A DNA stretch of 64,000 nucleotides. It comes from Cyprinodon diabolis. Taxonomy: Eukaryota > Chordata > Actinopteri > Cyprinodontiformes > Cyprinodontidae. This document shows positions 41,205 to 56,400 of this stretch, piece by piece. A program made the position numbers and the translations under genes. Each line of letters starts with the position of its first letter. Positions within the stretch are counted from its first letter, which is position 1. The notes beneath the pieces are model-generated. The model searched no databases, had not been told where the DNA came from, and saw only the letters and a list, made by a program, of their open reading frames with translations. The stretch is from NCBI GenBank assembly GCA_030533445.1, contig CM060068.1, positions 32,411,510 to 32,475,509 on the forward strand, read 5' to 3'.

Positions 41205-41208
41205 CACA
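41110..41208. repeat. (AT)n microsatellite with CA interruptions
   Basis: About 99 bp of AT units with occasional AC, ending in ACACACC. Confidence 0.95.
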
Positions 41209-44057
41209 CCATATTTACATGGAAGGAACTACCGCCGATTTGGTAAATTCTTTGTATTTACTGACTGCTTTATTCCTTCTAAGAGATAACTCATGCTGAG
41301 TCTCACAAACAGATTTGAAACCAATAAAGCCATGTTTCAAACATTTGGAAGGTCTGTGGCCATCTTTTAATCTTTGCTTAAAAGAAGGTCCTGGTGGCAT
41401 TTGCGGAACATTAAAGGAGTGCAGAGAGACAGAGCCAGTGAGGTGATGAAAGTGTGGTCAACGTTTTTATGAGCAAGTGGGATTGCTGTCCAATTTCTAT
41501 CATAGTCTTTCATCACTGACTAGTCTTCTAGGCCCTAATGACCACACCAAACACTAATCTGCACTCAGTTTGAAACCTTTACTAATCCTAGCAACTTAAT
41601 TCAGCTGAACAAAAAGCTCTCTTGGTATAGTGGCTACTTCTATAAACTGATGCTAATTTTAACATTATGATAGCAAAAAGTTAAAGAAAGAGTAATGTGG
41701 GGATTTTGTACCCTGCAGTGGTTAACAAAGCAATACAAGTGAACTGAAAAATGTAACCCAAAAAAAATCTTCCGAGCTACTAATGTCCATTTATGAAGAA
41801 CTGTGATGCAGCATCAAAAGACCTGTTTTCTTGTTTTCTGTCTTGTTAAACGCTCTTTTGATGAGATGTACGTTTAAATTTAACTTTGATATCATCACCT
41901 CAAAGGATTTGACATAACTGTATAGTTAAACTAGCCATGCATTATGCCTTATTAACTGCAGTTTGAAGGGGGAATAAAATACTGTCAATAGAATCTACGA
42001 AGACCGTATCCTACAAACTATGAACGAATCAGAAACTTTGGTCAATGTGTGTAAAACTTACATGGAGAAAAATCCCGTGTTTGAAATTGATTAATGTTTA
42101 TTATATTAAAACAATTCTAGTCATTTCTTTTTTGTAATCTAAGCTTTAGATACTCTTAGACATTTTATGTCTTAATGTCTTCCTGTTGTGTTTAGATAAT
42201 GTAACAAGAGTTTCATTTCTCCTGGTCACTCCTCAAAGCCTTTGATATATATTTCTCCAAGGAACCATCAGTTACTATCAGCTTGTCTGGGACTGGTGCA
42301 AAAAAATATATTTATGTCTTTACACATGTAAATGTGCATAATTTTAGGAGGCTTTTTTTTTAACTAGAAGAGTGTGCTTTGTTCATATGACACAGAATCT
42401 CGACACTGAACAGTTTTTATGTGGCTTTGGCAGGAACCAAAGTATTAAAGTATGTTAAAGCTCCTCCTACCCTTTGTTTAGTATGTTGGGAGCATTAGCG
42501 ATATTGTTGGCAGTTTCTCATCTAGAGTCACAGAGAAAGTATTTAGTGTAGGTGTGTTAAGAGGTATTTAAATATCAGCCAAGATTTTTTTTTTAATCTT
42601 AAGATGAATTCAACTTTTTTACTTTACAATTTTCATCTTTTATTTATTTATTCTGTTTCATATTCAGGTGATTGTTATACAACCTTTGGCAGGGGCTCTC
42701 TGAGCCACGATCTGGCAACTTTTAGTTCTTACTTTTTAACCCCTAATTCACACACACACTCCTTAATCCATGCTCATCTGTTCCACTAAAAACCAAACCT
42801 TTTCTAGTCAGTGTGGAAATTCCTACTCACTGTGTTGCACTGCAGCTTCACTCTCAGCTCCCCTACATCATCCATTAGGTCTACAGAATGAGTCTGAAGT
42901 AAATCGTATGTGGTATATTTCAAAATAAAAGATGCAGCATTGACAGTTCCTGCGCGCACAGAGTGTGTGCAATAGCATGGCAACGTTTCGAGATGGATGA
43001 CAGTGCATACACTTAAAGAGGCATGTGTAGGCTGGCTTAACCCTCATCTGCATCTAGAATCTGAGATAACGTTGTTGCATCAAAGACATAAATTGTGTGA
43101 AACATGACATTCAAGCAAATAACTCTTAAATAAAAGTGATTAGTGTTGGAAATAATACCTCAAAGTCACCTAAAAAACATTGTTTACTTCATAATTTCTC
43201 GCAAGAATAAATCCTCCACACAGATGCATGATCTTTGCTCACATATGTACCCACACACTGACACACAAATTCCCCAGGGAAGCCTTTCCCTCGTTTCCCA
43301 ATTCTCACCTACTCTTGCTTTCTGTCATGTGTCTCATTTGTCACAACATTCATGTGTAACACTTTGCTTCAATTTGATGTGTGAGATGCACTCAAACCTT
43401 AACAACAAACAAGCCCCTGGAAAAAGCCCCCCCAAAAACCAACGGTAAACACCTCACCCACCTCTGCTCCCTCTTACCTGCAGCTTGCACTGATGGCCAT
43501 TCTGCTCAGAACAAACAAAATCTAAAGAGAGCTTTGAGTTCTGCCTTCAGTTCTCATCCCACAAGTTTCCCACTGGTAGCATAATGATTACCTTTCTGAA
43601 AATGGCAGGTTAATCTAAACCTAAGTAAGTTTTCCTTCCCCTGCTCTTCTTTTCTTCTCCCTTCCTCTCCACAACAGGTGAGCATTGCTGATGCCTACAT
43701 ATTCTGATTGTAAGCATTTATCCTTTTATGACTCTGTTCATCTCTGAAAGATGCACTTCCTCTAGGTTTGCAAAAACACAGAGGTGTGCATGGAGTGAGG
43801 AACAATACCCCCTCCTCTGTAGGCTGATGCACCCCCTGAAGTGGCCTTATCATAGAAATTTTAATTAATGAGTCCCCCCTAACCCTTGAAACAAAAGGCC
43901 GTCAACTCTGGAAGCTCTGACTCCCCAGGACCACAGCATTGTTGTTGGAATCCCCAGGAGAAATTGAGGACCAGCACGTTTGACTCTTCTCGATCTATAG
44001 CTAAACAAAATGCAATAATAGACAAATAAAATGACAGATTAAATGATGAAAGCTCTA
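41209..44057. other. Non-coding sequence, nothing recognisable
   Basis: AT-rich. No protein-family, RNA or repeat signature was found. Confidence 0.4.
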
Positions 44058-44528
44058 AAGCTACAGTGTGTAATTTTTAGCGAGATCTAACGTCCAGACT
44101 GCAGACCGCAGCAACATGAACATCTCCCCCCCACCGCTTCTCCCCCGCAACAGTACGGCGAGCGTTACGGGACAAAATGTCTTCCACGACGTCTGCATCA
44201 CCTACCTTCTCAAGTGATGAGGTTTGTTTACATAGATAATTTTACAGATAGCATTCTCAGGCATAATACTGCCATCTATTGTTCAGTACCGTCTCAGTTC
44301 ATCTCTCTCAACTTGCCGTAGTTACTTTCGAGGGTAATGGGCGATCTCGCAATCGCTAGCAGATGGCTGCGAGACCCGCTCCTATGTAATTATAAATAAC
44401 GAATTCTAAGGCAACGCAAATATTAAGGTTAAGTGGCTGAGCTCGTAGATGATGATAAATAACATAGTTATGTATAATATATTAGATTTCTGACTGTATA
44501 TCCCTGTAATTATTACACACTGTAGCTT
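44058..44528. mobile_element. MITE-like non-autonomous DNA element
   Basis: A 471-bp segment bounded by perfect 17-bp inverted repeats (AAGCTACAGTGTGTAAT at the left, its complement at the right) and flanked by TA on both sides (44056-44057, 44529-44530). The interior is non-coding and clearly GC-richer at 44100-44200 and 44330-44380. The TA flanks fit Tc1/mariner-type mobilisation, but the superfamily is not certain. Confidence 0.8.
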
Positions 44529-45066
44529 TAATTTACCAAATCAGTTCTAAGATTCCCACCAAAGCTGCCCCCTGTCTAAAGATAAGTGTAATGTCATGTA
44601 AAGTACTTAGTTGTGGCTGCATTTGCTGTTTTACTTTTGTTTATTTCTTCATTGAGGGATAGCAAATTATGACTTAAACATTAGCAGCACATCACAGCTC
44701 TAACCTCCCCATCTTCCTTTCATATTGCCCCTAATGAAAAAAGGCAACCAGAGGCTCCAACATTCATCACTTGTTAGCTAAACTCAACCATATAAATACG
44801 TATTCAAGTCTGCTCCTTGGCCTGCTGGACAATCTCAGGGTGATTAGGAACTCCATTAAGACAACATGGATTTAAAATTTTAAAAATAAAAATAAAAATT
44901 GTGTAGAATAATGTTGAAATGGGTAAAACGAGGAAGAGTTTGTCATTGCTGTCTCCCTTTAAAATTACATAACTAGTTTAACTTGCTGATAGACTTGAAA
45001 TAGGAATAGAACTTGCTCTGCCACTATGAATTAAAATCGATAAGAAGTCAAGAGAGATGAAATAAA
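44529..45066. other. Non-coding sequence between MITE and TA/TG-rich tract
   Basis: Nothing recognisable apart from A-rich runs near 44875-44900. Confidence 0.4.
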
Positions 45067-45299
45067 ATATATATATATATATTAAAAAAAAGTGTGAGAG
45101 ATAAGTGTTTTTGGTATATGGATATGTATGGATATATGTGTACGTATATGTAGATAGAGATATGTGTATACTGTCTATAGTTATGTGGGTGTGTATGTAT
45201 ATGCATGTATGTGTGCATGTGTTTCTAGATACGAGTGTATGTGTAAGTATGTATGTGTGTATATATATGTATAGGTATGTATGCTTAAACATAGGTAGA
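45067..45299. repeat. Imperfect (TATG/TGTA)n-rich tract
   Basis: Degenerate alternating T/A/G sequence with TATG, TGTA and TATA units over about 230 bp. ORFs made of Tyr/Ile/His/Thr or Val/Cys/Tyr are artefacts. Confidence 0.7.
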
Positions 45300-45480
45300 T
45301 GTTAATATAGAACAGGGGTAGGATTTAATAACTTTTATTACTTCTTCCTACTCCTTTTCGAACATGATGGTATGTACATATGTTTTTTCTTTTTCTTCTT
45401 TTTTGTTTTGTTTTGTTTTGTTATGACTTTATTAATTTACTTATATTTGCTTTTTATTAGGTGTTCGAAATAAATGATCA
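45300..45480 (+). mobile_element. LINE 3' UTR fragment
   Basis: ACTTCTTCCTACTCCTTTTC then GAACATG, a T-rich stretch with TTTTG units (45403-45422) and a terminal GTGTTCGAAATAAATGATCA. This resembles the 3' end of a widespread fish non-LTR retrotransposon whose copies end GTTCGAAATAAA. No coding part is left. Confidence 0.5.
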
Positions 45481-45562
45481 ATAAATCGTAAGTCAGTTAG
45501 CTGATGGGAAAAAGGAGTAATATCTCTAACAGAATCTGTTTAGTATTTTAAGTTATTACAGC

Positions 45563-45614
45563 AATAGAATAGAATAGAATAGAATAGAATAGAATAGAAT
45601 AGAATAGAATAGAA
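45563..45614. repeat. (AGAAT)10 pentanucleotide microsatellite
   Basis: About ten AGAAT units. This could also be the tail of a minus-strand retroposon, but no body was recognised. Confidence 0.9.
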
Positions 45615-46736
45615 ATGGCGAGGAAACTCAGGCTGACCAGCGGCCAAATGAAACTAAAAACAATCCGCAGATAAACACAAAGGTAAAAATATAAATACAA
45701 AAAAAAAGAAAATAGAATACAATGCTGTAAAGTCAGGATATGCATGTTGCATAAAAATACCACCATACATGTTTAACAAATTGCATGCTGATATTAAACA
45801 AATATGAAACTGCGTATGGTAATTTAAAATTCTGCAGATTGCCTTTATATAATGCTGCATAAAACCAACAGGCAATTTACAAGAATTAAAAAGATAACCA
45901 GTCTTTAATGATTTTGTTCACAAAGGAAGTTGACTCAGGGCAAGGGCTGTATTTTATATTTTTAAATAAATGTAGTACAACACTTTTTAAGATGGAGAGG
46001 TCAAATTATTTTACTTATTTGCTGAAATGCAAACTAAATAAAATCCACACCAGTAGGATCCAACCATAGCGACAGATACAAAGACAAGGTGTCATTTATT
46101 CCATCTTTATCAACAGGTGGTGAAACTACATCATTTTAACCTTTTCAAACCACTGATAAAATTTGTTTTTGAATATATTTTGCCCAAAAGAAGACAAAAG
46201 TCAAGGTGTAGCACAAAGGAAACCTTTTCTCTGAAGGGCTAATTTTAAAAGTGATGCTTACAAAAGTGAATCCAATTAAAGAGAAAAAAAAATTAACTGA
46301 ACGTTTCATGCTCTTTGGGTTCAATACCTCTCGTTTACACTATACTTAGTTATTATGATTCACTCATTGCTAAAATAAGTACATCCCTCATACATTCAAG
46401 GATTTTTGATATTTACCTAAGTTTCTAAGATTACAGAAAGTTAATAACAGTTGAGAACTTTTCATACATAATAGATAGAGGACTGTTTGCATTGATAATT
46501 TGTGCCAAACCAGCTAATGAAAGGCCTGAAGACTGAAGAGAGGATGTGATGTAAGAGTTACACAGAAGAAGAAGAGGAAAAGCAAAGTAAAAGCGCGACT
46601 ATAGACAAAATACTTTGGAAGTGTCACATGTTGCTGCATGAAGTAGTGAAGAGGTGAGGGCACCGAAATGGATTTTAACATCAAAGTAACAAAAGGAACC
46701 CCAGATAATAGATTTTTCTGCTTTGTGTTTTTTCTT

Positions 46737-46767
<31 letters not shown>

Positions 46768-48351
46768 TTTCTCTATCAGAGCTATTCTGGACCAATGCTG
46801 CACCTGAAACAATCTGTAGGAACTGTGGTGAATCGTTTGGCCACTGTAAGACTTTGTGTAAAACCAAACCTGACTAGTCTTTATTGTCTTCCTTAGAACG
46901 ATGTGGGGGAATTAAGAAAGAACATATTTTTGATTTAACCATGACTTTGCAAACATAAATAATTGTTGTTTGGCATTGGTTGTTACACACTTTTGTAAAA
47001 TTTCAAAAGCTGATAAAGACAAAATCACTCTAAAATTGACAGAATGCCACTTTAATTTAACCTGGCTCCTACAGTTATTGTTGTTAAACTCTTAAGTGCC
47101 ACCCTTGGTACTCGGCTACCCTAACTATGCTATAGAACTCTATGTAACACTTATTTACAGCACATGCATTTATCATTGAATAAGAACTCCAAGTGTATAT
47201 TAAAACATATGACACTGACAAAGGAGGAGTTTTGGTAGCTAATAAAGATGCATTTTATTTCACTGTTAAATTGAAATGGATCCAGGTACGATATTACACC
47301 TAATTATCCCATTTATTTATTTAATCTCTTACAAGTTTTTAAAAGAAAATTTTAGGTGGTGGTTGGTGACAAAACCTTCATCTTCCCTCACCATACATTT
47401 TTTCTGGTTTAGAGCTTGAAAAATTTGACTTTGGCAGAATTAGGACTTGGTTAAAGTCCTAATGCAAATAAACCTGCATGTGTGATGACTCAGAGGGTAT
47501 TTGTTACAAACAGTTTAAGAAGCCCTGCTATAGATGATAGCAGCAGCTCATCTTATTGCAGATTTTTCTCCAAAACAATAAAAATCATTATCAGGGGATA
47601 TTTATCTCACTTCTTTTAATTTGTAAGATTTTAAAATTTAGGAAAGCGAAATGATCTCTGGCAATACACTGACAAGAAGCATTGCACTGCAAAAAAACAA
47701 AGAAAAAAAACAAAATATTTTGTTTGTAAGCTTTTATCATGTCACTCCCTGTTCACTGTGTGGTAAATCTTTTATAACTACAAGCTTCTACTATTTTGGA
47801 GTGACATTCTTTCTGTGGTACTGAGCCACTTGCTAAGCCCATGTGTGTGTGTGCTGAAGTGAGTGTCGGGGGCTGCTTTGTTTTGTTAGCTGACAGCTCC
47901 CCTCCCTGTATTGGGCCTGGCAGATGCAGAGGTGTCACAATGTTGATTAATTGTTTACGGTCACCTGTCTACGTGGCTGCCTGTCTGCCATGTCGCCGTG
48001 CGCTGAGGGGATTCAGGGGTTGCAGGGTCAGAGAGAAAGTAAGAGAGTGGGCGGGAAATGGCAACTGAAAAAAAGGTGAGGAAAGGGGGAGACAACAGAG
48101 GGATGGCACGCAGGAACTTGTACTACTGTAAGTGATGCCATGCCATCAACCCTGGCGTCTTCAGCTGTGCCTGTCTGAACAGCGGTGTTGCTGTGTCAAA
48201 CACGAATCACCGCTAGCCGGGGCCTGGCAGGGCCCTGTGCTCCCGCACTGTTTCCTGCAGCTTGTTGTGCCCTTCTCTGTAGAGGGACGAGGCAGGAGGA
48301 GGAAATACTAGGAAGGGAAGCCAGGAGAGATGAAAAAAAACCAAATAAACA
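45615..48351. other. Gene-free sequence with a short (ATTT)n
   Basis: No gene is supported. A short (ATTT)n lies at 46736-46766. The stretch 47870-48330 is GC-richer and unique, of unknown role. Confidence 0.35.
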
Positions 48352-48353
48352 TT

Positions 48354-48437
<84 letters not shown>

Positions 48438-48441
48438 TTTT

Positions 48442-48537
<96 letters not shown>

Positions 48538-48539
48538 TC
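48352..48539. repeat. (TTTC)47 microsatellite
   Basis: About 188 bp of pure polypyrimidine TTTC units with one interruption (extra T residues at about 48436-48442). It is a polypurine-polypyrimidine mirror repeat, able in principle to form triplex DNA. ORFs on both strands are artefacts. Confidence 0.95.
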
Positions 48540-50399
<1,860 letters not shown>

Positions 50400-50480
50400 G
50401 GAGGAGAACCTAGTTCTGGGTGGGATGGAACAGCGTTGCTCCGTGTAATTGGACAATTAAAATCAGATCTTGGCATCTGT
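50400..50480. promoter_or_regulatory. Candidate homeodomain-dimer site in unique sequence
   Basis: TAATTG-GA-CAATTA at 50446-50459 is a perfect inverted repeat of homeodomain cores, set in non-repetitive sequence that continues AAAATCAGATCTTGG. A regulatory role is inferred from motif form only. Confidence 0.3.
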
Positions 50481-53400
50481 TTTTCTGCCTACTCTTGAGG
50501 GGATAATTTTTATAATGTATTCTCACAGCCATCTTGATTCGACTGCATAAAATAATGCTCTAAACCTCAGTGTGTGTCAGATAATCTGTATGAATAAGGC
50601 ACCTATGATCATGGTAAATACAATTACTTTGTACTGATTAATTGTATTTTGTCCATATCCATATATAGAATTTGGTTATTTTTTTATGTAAGTTCTTGTA
50701 AGCTTTGATCTAAAAATGCAATGCATTGAAAATGTAAGTGTGAGTCCTGCATAACCAGAATCAAAAGCTGAGGAGAGTTTGCCTTCACAGATTATATAAG
50801 AATGTTTAGGGTCTTAGCAGATCTTAAAGGCCATTATGTCATTCCAAAGCTGAGGGGCAACCCCACTGAAAACTATTACCTTTGACCTTAAGCATTTTTT
50901 ATTTTTTTATTTACAGCAGTAGATCACTTGATGATATATCCTGGATGGATTATGGCAGAAAAATGGATTATGGCAGTGAGAGATACAGGTCAATGATATC
51001 CTTTAACCTTAGCAATAAAGCTAGAAAGAGGTTAACATTATGACAAAAACTCACCTGTTTATTGAATAAATACAATTTCAAATGTCAGAAGGATTTATTG
51101 TTTTTCAAAGAGAAGCTCAAAAGAGGTAAAACTTTCCAAAGAGATGAGAGAGACAATTAGTGTAGCTATGCCCCAATAATGCAATATGGTTTTTATTGTT
51201 ATGCAATTAAAACCATACTGATGACTGAAAATGTTCCTCCTTAACGACACAGAGTCAAAGTTCTTTACTCTGCTCAAAGGCAATTTTTAGCAAGCATTTA
51301 CTAAAGGCTTTGTGTAATTTGAATCCTGTTGTTTTTTTTTCTCTTCAAATTAAAAGCATAGATATGGGCTTTGTCAATGCTGCAACCAAACATAATATGT
51401 GCTAATTTACCCCCTGAAGAAAGAAATACAATAAAAAGAGTAAGAAACCCACATGAACACTGCATGTAAGTGGAAATTACTTACTGATTTGAATTTCTTG
51501 CTCATAATGTAAAATGGAACCTAGAGGAGGGTATTCATGGGGTTCTCATGGCTGTCAAAGAGTTTTCTAACAATATTGGGCATGGTTTTGTTCATTTAAT
51601 ATAACATATAAATAATTTCAGACCATGCACTGACCTACAATTGACAAAGGAGCGTTTTTTTTAAGGTATCGGTCCTTCGCTTGAACAAATATTGTCAAAT
51701 AACTTTCACATTTCTTACACCTTATTTGAATAAGATTAGAAGATGGTAAATGTTTACAGTAACAATGACAGTGTGGCTGGATGAAGGGCTTATACTGTCC
51801 ATGAATTTATATTCAAACTGTTGAATTTACGGTGTGTTTTCTCTTGGTTATGGCTGCAAAGGTGTTATTGCATAAGGTTGTAAATACATTTTTCAATATT
51901 TATCTGTTAAAATGCATAACACTGATCATTTTATTTCTTCATTTGAAAATCTTTTTTTTTCTTTCTAAATGGAGTTCTTGTACATTTTTGGTTAGTACTA
52001 AATAATAAGGCTGGGACTTTGTAACCCTTTTTTCCCACTTGTTTTACCAAATCCTCTGATTTCCAACTTCAAGGTGAAGTGAAGTTTGTTTGCAGCTACG
52101 CGTCAGAATGTGTGTGTTTGTGCTTATCTGCTTGTAATCAGGTCTCTGCTTCCATTCCCAAAGCTGACCCTAACAAGATGTGGCTGATAAGGCGGGCCTC
52201 TGGATGCATCTGTATGCTGGGCCTATTGTGCTCTGAGAAGGGATGATTGTAGAAAAGAGAGAGGGGTAGGCGAGAGCAGAAGAGGGAGAGGGGTGAGTTT
52301 GCTTGAATCTCTGAGGGGCTGGCTAACCCCCGGCTCCTTTTTCCTGAAATGGAGATGTTATTACATTAGCAGCTAAAAGGGTTTATTCACAGTTAGTGCA
52401 GTTTAGGCATGCAAATGGAGGATTTCAGTGTGCTGTGTAGCCTGGAGGTATAGGACAGAAAGCACAGGAGATTTGCAAGGATTAGTTCCACAGGTTCCTT
52501 TTATTATGGTAAGAACCCTTCATGAATAAAAGGGGGAGGGAAAAGGTGAGTTGAGGAGAAAGGATGGAAGGGAGGCAGTCAGGGAATTTAGATTAAGCAT
52601 TTTTTTTTAGCTACATTCAGCTGCATTGTAAAGAATCTAAATTATTTTTTGATTACCTGACTCTCCCATAATCTGAGATTAGAGACAAAACTGGTACCCT
52701 CCTACCTTCATCTCTCTGTAATGGTTGGTGAACAGTATGCACCCTTCTACTGTAGACCCAGAGAGTTGTGTCCCTGAGCAGACGCGTATCACCATAAGCC
52801 AAAATCCCACACCGTAATAAGTGATGGTTATGATGATGAAGCCTCTTGGCATATTTTACAGTGCACACTGCTCAGTGCACATGAAATGAAGGGTGGCGAC
52901 CCACTCAGATCACTGATGTAGTGGGCGCATGTCTGAGGGACCAGGGTGCTGCAATCTGATATGCTTGAGTTGTAAAGTTAAAGCCTTCATTATCTCGGCA
53001 CGAGGGTAAGGTGTCACCTTCATTGGACCTGACACATGCACGCTTCCCTAACCATGGCAGACCACACACACATACATGGACACACACACGCCGAGACGCA
53101 CACCAGTGTAAATACAATTCAAACTGTGGGAGACGGGGTTGAGAGATGAGGGGCTAGAGGAAGAGATGGACAGAAAAGCTGTGAATTAATGGCCGATGGG
53201 GTAAGCCAAGGTCAGCCGGGCTCTGGTTTGCCGTGCTGGTCAAGGTGATGGGTCTTGTCGGAGGGGAAAGGGACGCACAAACAGAGCGACAGAAGGCCGG
53301 TTGCAAATTACTCAGGTCTGTTGTTCTGCGGGGAGTATAGAGTGATGGTGGAAATGAAGGATTGATGGTACAGCTTGCGCTTCAATCAGACATGTGATGT

Positions 53401-56400
53401 CATCTGGTGTCCGATCCTCAATTCTTCACCCAAACTTTCCTCTAACTTCTTTTTTTTTCAGTTTATTTCAACCTTAAGAAAAGACATTTAGGGTGCCGCA
53501 TTATAAGGGAAGCACAGAATATAAAAATATGAAATTTGCAACCTTTATTAAAATTTCATTGAAAATAAGTGTTTTCCTTTAAATTCTCCTCAGGAGGATC
53601 AGATACAGGCAATCACCCTGAATTATAAAAGAAAAAAAATAACATTTTCAACGTATTTTAATAAAGAAAGGGTAAAAAAATTAATTTACGTTTTTCAAAA
53701 ACAAAAGCATCAGTTTCTTGCTATCATTCCTTTTTACACTTACTTAAATAGAGATATTCTAGCAAACCCATTGACTAAATGGAATCAGTTGAGGATACTT
53801 AGAATTAGATTTTTTTAACTGAGTTTGACTGCACTGAGTTATATCAAGGGCTCAATTAAATGCATTAAATATTTCAATTTTTGATTTGGATATTTCAACA
53901 AAGCTGAAGTGAGTTTGTGTTATTTAATTGGCGTATTCTCTTTTAAGTTAACAAAGAACTGAACTAGTTTAAAAAAACAGTTATTTTAACAAATATTTCA
54001 ACATGTCCTCTTTCTTTCTTTAACAGAAAATTAGATCTTGGTCTTTTTAATTGCACAAAGTAAATGATGCACAATGGGAAATATTCCATTATCCCCTTCA
54101 TTGTAAAGCAAATTTGACCTGACACAGTGAAGTCAACCAGACCCTCCATACTGTTTGCTTTAGCCTTCATAACAGTGTAACATTTATTTAGTGTTAATTT
54201 GATTTTGACATTAAACTGCCTTTACTACCTTAATTAGCTTCTCTCAGATGCCGATGTGCAGCTGTGAAAACAGACAAATCTTTCTTGTAAGGGAGGGAAA
54301 AGTTTGGTACTTTTCTTACAGCCAGCTGGCAGACAGTGTGACGCAATAGGTGGCACGTCATTAGTTGTGCTCCATACTGCTCTCAACTTTTATTTTCCTT
54401 TTCTATACAAAGCGTGTATACAAAATGACAAATCTGGTCACTTTCTCCCTTTGGCAAAAAGGATTTAAACTCTCGATACATTAAGGGGTAACTTTTTAAA
54501 ACTTTGTTGGAGCTTGCTGATGGTTGTTGGCCTCTACTGTCCAGAAACAGCCCTTGAGGTGAAGTGGCCTGTTAAACTCTGTTTTCAACCCAACACATTG
54601 CATAAGAAAAGAGAGTGTGAGCCTCTGAATGAAAGACTCTCCCCTCTCCACACCAACAGCCAGCCATCCCTCTCCTATTGCGGGGCGGCTCTTTAATTGT
54701 CCGCATTTGGATGCTTTAGCACTTGTGCTGTTAACAACCATTAACCGTGAGTGTCCTCACACAACTGTGAAGGAGGTACAAAAGGGACAAGCACACAAAC
54801 AGGCGATGGTTGTGGGAGACTCTCAAACAAGGAGTGTAATCAAACAATATCTTTTCGCGAGCCGTCTGTTAACGACACACTGGGACTCAGTGGGCAAATT
54901 TGTCCCGTTGTTTCATTCTGCAAATATCCGTAGTGGTGCATTATTAGTGTGATTGATAATTTAACATAAAGTCAACTAGATAAGAGAAGAAAAAAAAGAC
55001 CACTGCTTCAAAACTTCAAAACTTTCTAGTAACCTTCATTTGGAATGTCTAGATAAGTACTTTAATTTGTCCCATTATATATATATGTATTTCATGATAA
55101 ACCTTCTTTTTTGTTGTTTTGAAACAATTTCTATTTTTTTGTGTGCTATCATGTATTCTGTTATTGGTCACTAACTTGCAGGTATAAAAAGGAACATAAA
55201 AATAAAGAAACAAATTTAGAATATAGGTTTCAAAGTGTACCTAAACAAACCCGTACACATTGTAATTATAAATGTATAGCCCTTATCTGCTGAACTCAAT
55301 TAAAAGGATCACAAAAGAAAGAGATGGCAACGCATTAATGAGTCATTCTGTACAGTGCTGCTATCTTGTTCCTGCACCCATCAAATCTTCCCTTTGAGCA
55401 TATTTTTAAGTGTGTGTATTGAACAAACACCCCCCCCCCCTTTCTGCCTCAGGCCTGTGTCCACTCAAAACAATAGTGGAGCTGCTCCCCCTGCTGCTTG
55501 CAGATTGAAACTGCCTCTGGGCCTTCTATCCCTCTCAAAGCTCTATGTGTTTGTTTGGTGTTTGCATGTGCAGTTGGTGAGTTCACGGTGCTCCGTCCCC
55601 CACTTTTACACAGTGGGCTCATTTTGCTGCATCCTGCCACAAACATGTATGTGACCTCACCTTCCATTCGCTCACCCCTGTACTCTTCAACAACAACAGT
55701 TCCAGCATCTGCAATCCATTGTTTGTGGTTGCTGACTTTTATTAAGCCCCTCTTCCTTTTTGTCTGTCGTCCAGCTGTAAAAGCCTGATGATCTTTTTGT
55801 GGTTCTTTTACTTTGCATGACTGTATTTTTATACACAACAATTATAACTCAACCTTTTACAAGGCACAGACAAAAAATTAATCCTACACAAATGAAAGTA
55901 TATATATTCATAAGAAACAGAAAAAAGAAACAAATAATCTAATTCAATCTTCGATGTGGATAGTGGGAGAATTTTTAAAAAAATTAACTCTTAAAAGAGC
56001 TTTTTTTTCCTTAGCCCCCCTCTGGCCCAAACACGCACACACACACCATTTCTCATTACACTATAGCACCAATTACCATTTGCATTTTATCAGCCATATG
56101 GTCACCTGTCATGTTCACATGACCAAGTGATCAAAGGCTGGGATTTTGCTTAATTGTTCCCCACTGCTAGGCTTCAGCCAGCAAGGTCTGTTCATCCCTA
56201 TTTCAGCAGTTACTGTGTTAGTCCATGTATATGTGTACGCGTTTACGATCCCTGTTTAAGATCTTACCTTCTAAACACCCGATATTTGATCAGCAAATTA
56301 ATCTTTTAACTATAAGAATTGCACTCACTCTGTAAATGTGGAAAGCTGTAAACTGAAGTGATGAGAACATTAGCAAATATTTCAAAACATACCTTTTGTT

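Noticed and set aside
55449..55841. 130-codon minus-strand ORF overlapped by plus-strand ORFs
   Set aside because: No family motif; both strands are open by chance in this GC-richer patch.
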